9,424 nt of DNA from Campylobacteraceae bacterium. Its GTDB lineage: Bacteria; Campylobacterota; Campylobacteria; Campylobacterales; Sulfurospirillaceae. This document shows positions 5,222 through 9,424 of the stretch, in pieces; the first letter of the stretch is position 1, and each line of letters starts with the position of its first letter. The notes under the pieces are model-generated. The model was not told the origin of the DNA. It ran no database searches and saw only the letters and a program-made list of their open reading frames with translations. A program made the translations under genes and the position numbers. The stretch spans positions 1 to 9,424 of the forward strand of contig JALUXQ010000165.1 of NCBI GenBank assembly GCA_027013265.1, written 5' to 3'.

Positions 5222-6075
5222 AACTTTTAGGCTTTACACTCATCATTATATCGGCTATATCTTTTGGTCTTATGCCAATTTTTGCCACTTTTGCATACAA
5301 GAGTGGACTAGATATCAGAACAATTTTGCTTTCTAGGTTTTTGATTGCAGCTACTTTAATAAATATATACATTCTCATTAAAAAACACTCTTATCCAAAA
5401 GGCAAACTACTGGTTATCTTGATTTTTATGGGAGCAGTTTTGTACTCTGCACAAGCATTTTCATATTTTACGGCTGTTAGTCTCATAGGCTCATCACTAA
5501 CCTCTATCTTACTCTATCTCTATCCAAGTATCGTTTTAGTTCTATCTGTCATACTTTTAAAGACAAGAGTTCATAAACTAGACATGACAGCCCTAGTTTT
5601 GACGACAATAGGAGCTATTCTCGTCGTTGGCATAAAATTTGAAAATATAAATCTAATAGGTGTGATTTTTGGCATAATGGCAGCTTTGATTTACTCATTT
5701 TACATCATTATAGGCACAAAAGCCATGAGTGGAACAAGCCCTGTTGTTGCTACTGGAGTAGTGATTGCAAGCTCTGCGTCTATATATGTGCTTTATGGAT
5801 TGTCCGCTGGTGTTGATTTTCCACAAAATATCGAACAGTGGAAGTGGATATTCTATATATCAATTGTTTCTACCATAATAGCCATCATCGCTTTTTTTGC
5901 AGGATTAAAACTCATAGGACCTGTCAAATCATCCATGATTTCTACATTTGAATTAGTAGTTACTCTATTTTGTTCATATCTGTTTTTGGGTGAAAAGATG
6001 GGTTATATTCAGATAATAGGCTCGATTTTTATATTGATTTCAGCTATCATATTAGCAAAGGAAAAAGATGAATAA
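5218..6075 (+). CDS. EamA/DMT-family transporter (second of two)
   Basis: 285 aa, about ten membrane helices as two EamA repeats. Helix 1 is LLGFTLIIISAISFGLMPIFA; LLSRFLIAATLI lies in the helix-2 region; SSLTSILLYLYPSIVLVLSV is the conserved segment before the central turn; the last helices include GEKMGYIQIIGSIFILISAIILA. The sequence differs clearly from the preceding transporter, so this is not a recent duplication. The ATG overlaps the upstream stop (ATGA), which implies translational coupling and equal production. Two adjacent DMT proteins can work as a pair or have different substrates; nothing here decides. The 3' end overlaps the methyltransferase gene by 8 nt. Confidence 0.88.
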   Translation: MKLLGFTLIIISAISFGLMPIFATFAYKSGLDIRTILLSRFLIAATLINIYILIKKHSYPKGKLLVILIFMGAVLYSAQAFSYFTAVSLIGSSLTSILLYLYPSIVLVLSVILLKTRVHKLDMTALVLTTIGAILVVGIKFENINLIGVIFGIMAALIYSFYIIIGTKAMSGTSPVVATGVVIASSASIYVLYGLSAGVDFPQNIEQWKWIFYISIVSTIIAIIAFFAGLKLIGPVKSSMISTFELVVTLFCSYLFLGEKMGYIQIIGSIFILISAIILAKEKDE

Positions 6076-6829
6076 ATGGGACGAAAAAGCAAAAAATTAC
6101 GCTAGATACTCACCAAGTAAAAACAGTTTTGAAGCAAATGTGTTAAAGACTTTGGAAGAGTTAAAAATCAGATTTGAAAACAGATCAGTTATAGATATAG
6201 GTTGCGGAACAGGAGTATATACCATCAAGATAGCACAAATTGCAAAGAGTGTAGTAGGTATCGACTTTTCAATAAATATGCTCCATATCTTAAATGAAGA
6301 TGCTCAAAAATTGGGTATAGACAATATACAAACCAAACACAGCACTTGGGATGATTTTAATCTAGGTGATAAAATATATGATATAGCTATTTGCACTATG
6401 TCGCCAGCCGTAAAAACAGATAAACACTTAGAAAAGTTCAACAAATGCGCCAAAACAAAGATATATCTAGGATGGGCAGGAGTGAGAGACAACACTATAC
6501 TTGATGACCTATTTCTAGCACACAACTCCATATATACCCCACCAAATGGAGCAAAAAGAGTCAAAAAATGGCTCCAAGACGAAAACATAAAATACCAACT
6601 CAAGAACTTTGAAGAGCTAAAGATAAGGATAAGAAGCTTCAAAGAAGCAGTGGAAAATTACACTTGGCACCTAAATGTAAGAGGACTGAAAACAGACACA
6701 GAAAAAATCAAAAATATTTTAGAGCCACTACGGGATGAAGATGGCAATATAAGGGAACAAACAAACAGCAAGATGGATTTGATAGCCTGGGGAGATTGCT
6801 GTTCAATTATTACCTTACCAAGTAACTAA
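6068..6829 (+). CDS. Class I SAM-dependent methyltransferase
   Basis: 253 aa. The Rossmann-like SAM site is clear: motif I VIDIGCGTG (41-49), with the acidic residue of motif II in VVGIDFS (Asp66), and IAICTMSPAV (107-115) after beta-strand 4. The N-terminal MNKWDEKAKNYARYSPS is a common lead-in of small-molecule methyltransferases. The C-terminal part (about 150-250, with RSFKEAVENYTWHL) is longer than a bare methyltransferase domain and probably binds the acceptor. The substrate is unknown. The gene begins inside the transporter gene (8-nt overlap), so it is the third member of that operon and may modify something the transporters carry (inference). Confidence 0.85.
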   Translation: MNKWDEKAKNYARYSPSKNSFEANVLKTLEELKIRFENRSVIDIGCGTGVYTIKIAQIAKSVVGIDFSINMLHILNEDAQKLGIDNIQTKHSTWDDFNLGDKIYDIAICTMSPAVKTDKHLEKFNKCAKTKIYLGWAGVRDNTILDDLFLAHNSIYTPPNGAKRVKKWLQDENIKYQLKNFEELKIRIRSFKEAVENYTWHLNVRGLKTDTEKIKNILEPLRDEDGNIREQTNSKMDLIAWGDCCSIITLPSN

Positions 6830-6935
6830 CTCAACTTTTGATGATATTTTCATTTTCATTTCATTTTTTTTAAGTATAATTCTAAATAAGAAAAAGGGTT
6901 ATTACTCTACCAACTATTTACATCAACTTTTGATG
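6807..6935. repeat. Degenerate 37-bp direct repeat, 92-bp offset
   Basis: Bases 6807-6843 and 6899-6935 match at 30 of 37 positions without gaps, with the last 13 identical (TCAACTTTTGATG). The first copy spans the methyltransferase stop codon. This indicates an old tandem duplication of the gene end. Confidence 0.6.
6875..6880 (+). promoter_or_regulatory. -10 element upstream of the structured intergenic region
   Basis: TATAAT preceded by a T-rich tract and AAG, a typical Campylobacterota promoter. Transcription would begin near 6887, giving a leader of about 290 nt for the phosphatase gene or a separate small RNA. Confidence 0.55.
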
Positions 6936-6936
6936 T

Positions 6937-7026
6937 TTTAGTTTTGTTCATAGACGAGGCAGATTTATGAAGGCTTAGCTAGGCTTAAGTCAAATAAATC
7001 TAACGAAGTATATGGGCAAAACTAAA
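6937..7026 (+). repeat. Long imperfect inverted repeat, about 90 nt
   Basis: Outer arms TTTAGTTTTG (6937-6946) and CAAAACTAAA (7017-7026) are perfectly complementary. Pairing continues inward (6947-6952 with 7011-7016, including two G-U pairs), then AGATTTA (6961-6967) with TAAATCT (6995-7001), then TGA with TCA, and CTTA (6974-6977) with TAAG (6986-6989). The wobble pairs favour a role as RNA in the plus orientation. A mobile palindromic repeat is the alternative. Confidence 0.65.
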
Positions 7027-7029
7027 GCG

Positions 7030-7111
7030 CCCAAAGGGGAAACAGATACTTAGCAATCTGCAAACAGAAAAATTCTTGAATTAGCAAGGGCAAAGTACTT
7101 CAAATTTTTCT
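7030..7111 (+). other. Three further hairpins after the long inverted repeat
   Basis: CCC-AAA-GGG at 7030-7038, CAGAT/ATCTG at 7043-7047 and 7056-7060, and a bulged stem pairing 7066-7073 with 7104-7111 and TTGAA (7076-7080) with TTCAA (7099-7103). With the preceding long hairpin they nearly fill the gap before the phosphatase gene. I see no match to tmRNA, 6S, SRP RNA or RNase P RNA. It could be a novel leader or small RNA. Confidence 0.4.
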
Positions 7112-7174
7112 ATTTACATAAAAATGAGTCTCTGTTTTTCAAAAATTGGTGTATTTAATCTATGGAGCAATAAT

Positions 7175-7735
7175 ATGCTATCATCAAATCAAGATATATT
7201 TTTAAAGATAAATTCATTTTCTGGCAAAAGTCATTTTCTTGACTCGTTGATGAAAATAGCAGCGGGATATATGCCTTATATTTTCATCATACTGCTTTTT
7301 TATCTATGGTTCAGTCAAAGAAAAAATGAAGCTTTATATGCAGGATATGCTACAAGTTTGGGAGTTGGGATAAATCTTCTTATAGGTCTGTTTTACTTTC
7401 ATAATCGTCCATTTATGGATCATTTGGGAACTACTCTTTTATCTCACAAAACAGAAAATTCGTTTCCATCTGATCACACAACATTTACGGTTTCGATTGC
7501 ACTGATGCTTTTAACATTTAAATCAACAAGGACTCTAGGTATCATATCTACATTTTTAGCTCTGTGGTGTGGATTAGCAAGAGTTTATGCAGGGGTTCAT
7601 TATCCTTTTGATATATTGGGTTCTATTGTTGTCTCAATCATAGCTGTTACTTTTATCATAGTATTAAGAGACAAGCTAACCGTAGTAAGTAAATTTATCA
7701 TATCAATTTGGTGCAAAGTTTTAATCCATCGGTAA
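7175..7735 (+). CDS. BcrC-type undecaprenyl-diphosphatase (PAP2 family)
   Basis: 186-aa membrane phosphatase of the PAP2 superfamily. Family members remove a phosphate from undecaprenyl diphosphate to recycle the lipid carrier of cell-wall and glycan synthesis. The three catalytic motifs are present: NRPF (77-80) as the RP part of motif 1, SFPSDH (96-101) as motif 2, and Arg136, His142 and Asp146 in ARVYAGVHYPFD as motif 3. The layout, including INLLIGLFYFHNRPF and PFDILGS, closely follows Bacillus subtilis BcrC. I chose the ATG at 7175 because GGAG (7164-7167) is 7 nt before it; an in-frame ATG at 7124 adds 17 residues unlike the family. The GtrA/GtrB-type genes downstream suggest a role in lipid-linked sugar modification, though general carrier recycling is equally possible. 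Confidence 0.87.
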   Translation: MLSSNQDIFLKINSFSGKSHFLDSLMKIAAGYMPYIFIILLFYLWFSQRKNEALYAGYATSLGVGINLLIGLFYFHNRPFMDHLGTTLLSHKTENSFPSDHTTFTVSIALMLLTFKSTRTLGIISTFLALWCGLARVYAGVHYPFDILGSIVVSIIAVTFIIVLRDKLTVVSKFIISIWCKVLIHR

Positions 7736-7792
7736 ATAGTAGTCTATAAAACCTATATTGTACATTTTAATTATGCTTTCAATCAAATATGA

Positions 7793-7798
7793 TACAAT
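7793..7798 (+). promoter_or_regulatory. Possible -10 element for the gtrA-type operon
   Basis: TACAAT 30 bp before the TTG start in the 92-bp gap after the phosphatase gene. No -35 is visible. The call is weak because AT-rich DNA gives such hexamers by chance. Confidence 0.35.
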
Positions 7799-7827
7799 TA
7801 GCAAATATAAACTGCATAGGTTGAATT

Positions 7828-8205
7828 TTGTTTAAATTTCTTATTAGTGGTGGAAGTGCTACTGTCTCCCATTTATCCGTCATGGCATTTTTGGTGTGGA
7901 TTGGAGTAGCCCCTTTAGTATCCACTTCCACTGGAGTTGTTATAGGTGCTATTGTAAATTATGTATTACAATATTATTATACATTTGATTCTGATGTAAA
8001 TCATAAAAAATCTATAAAAAACTATATTGTGACGGTTTGTCTTTCATTTATGAGTAATTTTATCCTTTTTTGGATGTTTCATCATATATTGGGTGTAGAG
8101 GTTATTTTTAGTCAGTTGCTCACTTCTGCTACTGTTGCTATTCAAAATTATATCATATATAAAAAATTTGTTTTCCTAAAAGAAGGTGAAATCTATGAAG
8201 TCTAA
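7828..8205 (+). CDS. GtrA-family membrane protein, TTG start
   Basis: 125 aa with four membrane helices, the size and layout of GtrA proteins. FKFLISGGSATVSHLSVMAFL opens helix 1, VIGAIVNYVLQYYYTF spans helix 2 with the family-like NY..QYYYTF segment, and VAIQNYIIYKKFVF ends helix 4. GtrA proteins are thought to move polyprenyl-phosphate-linked sugars across the inner membrane, for serotype conversion or surface glycan decoration. No ATG is available at the N-terminus. TTG at 7828 with AGG 7 nt upstream gives the expected family start, FKFLISGG. The 3' end overlaps the glycosyltransferase gene by 11 nt, the normal GtrA-GtrB pairing. Confidence 0.87.
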   Translation: MFKFLISGGSATVSHLSVMAFLVWIGVAPLVSTSTGVVIGAIVNYVLQYYYTFDSDVNHKKSIKNYIVTVCLSFMSNFILFWMFHHILGVEVIFSQLLTSATVAIQNYIIYKKFVFLKEGEIYEV

Positions 8206-9145
8206 AAAATTAGTAAGTATTGTTATATCGCTATACAATGAAGAAGAGAATATAGAGAAACTTTTTGAAGAGCTTCAGAAGATTGAACGAGAGATATCTA
8301 AACAGGTTAACATCGAATATATTTGTGTAAATGATGGAAGCAAAGATCATACGCTTTCTCTTCTTTCAAAGCAGATGAAAAAGTATAAAAATATCAAGAT
8401 TTTTAACTTTTATAGAAATTTTGGACATGAGATAGCCATGACTGCAGGAATGGAACACGCAACAGGGGATGCAATTATATTTATGGATGGAGATTTACAA
8501 CATCCTCCAAAATTTATAAAAGAGATGGTGGAGTATTGGCTTGAGGGATATAAAGTTATTTTGACAAAGAAAGTAACAAAAGATAAAGAAAAACCATTTA
8601 TATATAAAATACTTTCAGCTTCTTATTATTACATCATCAACAAACTATCTGATTTTGAGATTCCAAAAGATTTTCCTGATTTTAGACTTTTAGATAGAGA
8701 CGAGGTAGAGGTTTTAAAAAAGATAGATGAGCATGATAGGATGTTTAGAGGAATGCTAAACTTCATAGGATACAAAAATTATAAAATTATTGAGTTTGAA
8801 GTACCAAATAGATTTGGAGGAACAACAAAATATAATTTTAAAAAATCCCTTGGTCTTGCTGTTGACAGCATCGTTCAATTTTCTACAAAACCTCTAAGAT
8901 TTGCGACATATCTTGGAGTTCTATCTATAATCGTAGCAACTCTTCTAGGAGTCGATACACTAATTGAATACCTTTTTTACAATCATCAAAGAACAGGTTA
9001 TGCCACGACTTTGATAGTTATTTTATTTATGAGTTCAATCCAATTTATAATACTTGGCATTGTCGGAGAATATATAGGAAAAATTCATATAGAAGTAAAA
9101 AAAAGACCATTATACTTTGGGGAATTGATTGAAAATCATAATTAA
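8195..9145 (+). CDS. GtrB-like polyprenyl-phosphate glycosyltransferase (GT2)
   Basis: 316-aa GT2 enzyme of the DPM1/GtrB/ArnC type, which transfers a sugar from a nucleotide donor to polyprenyl phosphate on the cytoplasmic face. N-terminal GT-A domain: VSIVISLYNEEENI (7-20), VNDGSKD (45-51), YRNFGHEIAMTAGMEHATGD (73-92) and the metal-binding FMDGDLQHPP (96-105, Asp98 and Asp100). RFGGTTKYNFKK (206-217) corresponds to the family's R-G-SKY segment. Two C-terminal membrane helices follow (about 237-260 and 269-292), then a basic tail. GAAGG lies 8 nt before the ATG at 8195; a GTG at 8186 is possible but badly spaced. It is the enzyme partner of the GtrA-type protein. The sugar is unknown. Confidence 0.9.
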   Translation: MKSKKLVSIVISLYNEEENIEKLFEELQKIEREISKQVNIEYICVNDGSKDHTLSLLSKQMKKYKNIKIFNFYRNFGHEIAMTAGMEHATGDAIIFMDGDLQHPPKFIKEMVEYWLEGYKVILTKKVTKDKEKPFIYKILSASYYYIINKLSDFEIPKDFPDFRLLDRDEVEVLKKIDEHDRMFRGMLNFIGYKNYKIIEFEVPNRFGGTTKYNFKKSLGLAVDSIVQFSTKPLRFATYLGVLSIIVATLLGVDTLIEYLFYNHQRTGYATTLIVILFMSSIQFIILGIVGEYIGKIHIEVKKRPLYFGELIENHN

Positions 9146-9424
9146 TGCAGATGATTTTGCCAACTCATTAAATATGAGTGACATTATCATCCAATGTGCC
9201 AAAAAAGGTGTCTTGAACTCTACGAGCATTATGATAAACTCTCCTTTTTTAGATGAAGCTATTGGAAAATTAAGAGATTTGAACATGAGAACTTCTTTGC
9301 ATTTAAATATCGCTGAGGGCAAACCTGTAAGTAATCAAAATGAGTTAAACTATCTTCTGCAAGATGGCCAATTTTCCAAAAGTTTTGAGAAAGTGGTATT
9401 AGGCTATTATTTTGGAACTAAACA
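9129..9424 (+). CDS. ChbG/HpnK (YdjC)-family deacetylase, N-terminal part
   Basis: The gene runs off the window end; 98 complete codons are visible. The start is TTG at 9129, with GGGGA (9119-9123) 5 nt upstream, and it overlaps the glycosyltransferase gene by 17 nt. Family marks are KIIINADDFANS (2-13) with the metal-ligand pair Asp8-Asp9, the SIMINSPF strand (33-40), and SLHLNIAEGKPV (56-67) with His58 as the likely second ligand. Known members remove N-acetyl groups: ChbG acts on chitooligosaccharides, HpnK on hopanoid acetylglucosamine. The usual ADDFG is ADDFA here. In this operon the likely substrate is an acetylated sugar on a polyprenyl carrier or surface glycan (inference). Confidence 0.83.
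   Translation, partial: MKIIINADDFANSLNMSDIIIQCAKKGVLNSTSIMINSPFLDEAIGKLRDLNMRTSLHLNIAEGKPVSNQNELNYLLQDGQFSKSFEKVVLGYYFGTK

Noticed and set aside
6304..6642. 112-codon minus-strand frame inside the methyltransferase gene
   Set aside because: Fully antisense to a gene with clear SAM-binding motifs; the protein looks random.
6937..7111. CRISPR array, tRNA, tmRNA, 6S, SRP or RNase P RNA
   Set aside because: No regular repeats and spacers, no cloverleaf with CCA-type acceptor, and none of the signature sequences of those RNAs that I know.
9110..9322. Minus-strand frame at the right edge
   Set aside because: Antisense to the deacetylase frame, which has clear family motifs and a good ribosome binding site.

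Overview
The window is AT-rich, gene-dense bacterial DNA. Short spacers, overlapping start and stop codons, -10-only promoters (TATAAT after T-rich DNA), several TTG starts and the protein repertoire all suggest a Campylobacterota member of the Sulfurimonas/Arcobacter/Sulfurospirillum kind. This assignment is an inference from style and gene content; there is no rRNA or marker gene in the window.

Left part (1-1570, minus strand): a three-gene electron-transfer operon read right to left. It encodes a SHP-like monoheme cytochrome c (DUF1924), a diheme cytochrome c (DHC) and a membrane cytochrome b561 cut by the window edge. This is the known SHP-DHC-cytochrome b module. An 80-bp repeat unit between the first two genes duplicates the DHC ribosome binding site and start codon. 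It creates a 27-codon upstream reading frame that overlaps the DHC start. The upstream DNA holds a perfect 9-bp palindrome and a pair of 10-bp direct repeats with an 11-bp period.

Metal-response part (1665-3933): an ArsR-type repressor (minus) is divergent from a SO_0444/ArsP-type permease (plus). Between them are three evenly spaced half-sites that make two overlapping inverted repeats. Downstream come a small SHOCT-domain membrane protein and a DUF302 protein with their own TATAAT. The cassette looks like metal- or metalloid-responsive efflux.

Middle part (3935-6829): an unrecognised 116-aa minus-strand gene converges on the DUF302 gene with a 1-bp gap and a perfect 14-bp hairpin over its 3' end. 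Divergently, two EamA/DMT transporters and a SAM-dependent methyltransferase form a tightly overlapping operon. The first transporter gene seems to lack a standard start codon next to its good ribosome binding site.

Intergenic region 6830-7174: about 345 bp with no gene. It has a clear -10 element, a 37-bp degenerate direct repeat of the methyltransferase gene end, a roughly 90-nt long hairpin and two further hairpins. It is either a structured RNA/5' leader or a palindromic repeat element.

Right part (7175-9424, plus): a BcrC-type undecaprenyl-diphosphatase, a GtrA-family membrane protein, a GtrB-like polyprenyl-phosphate glycosyltransferase and the start of a ChbG/HpnK (YdjC) deacetylase that runs off the window. 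The last three overlap one another. Together they suggest lipid-carrier-dependent sugar modification of a surface glycan or lipid.
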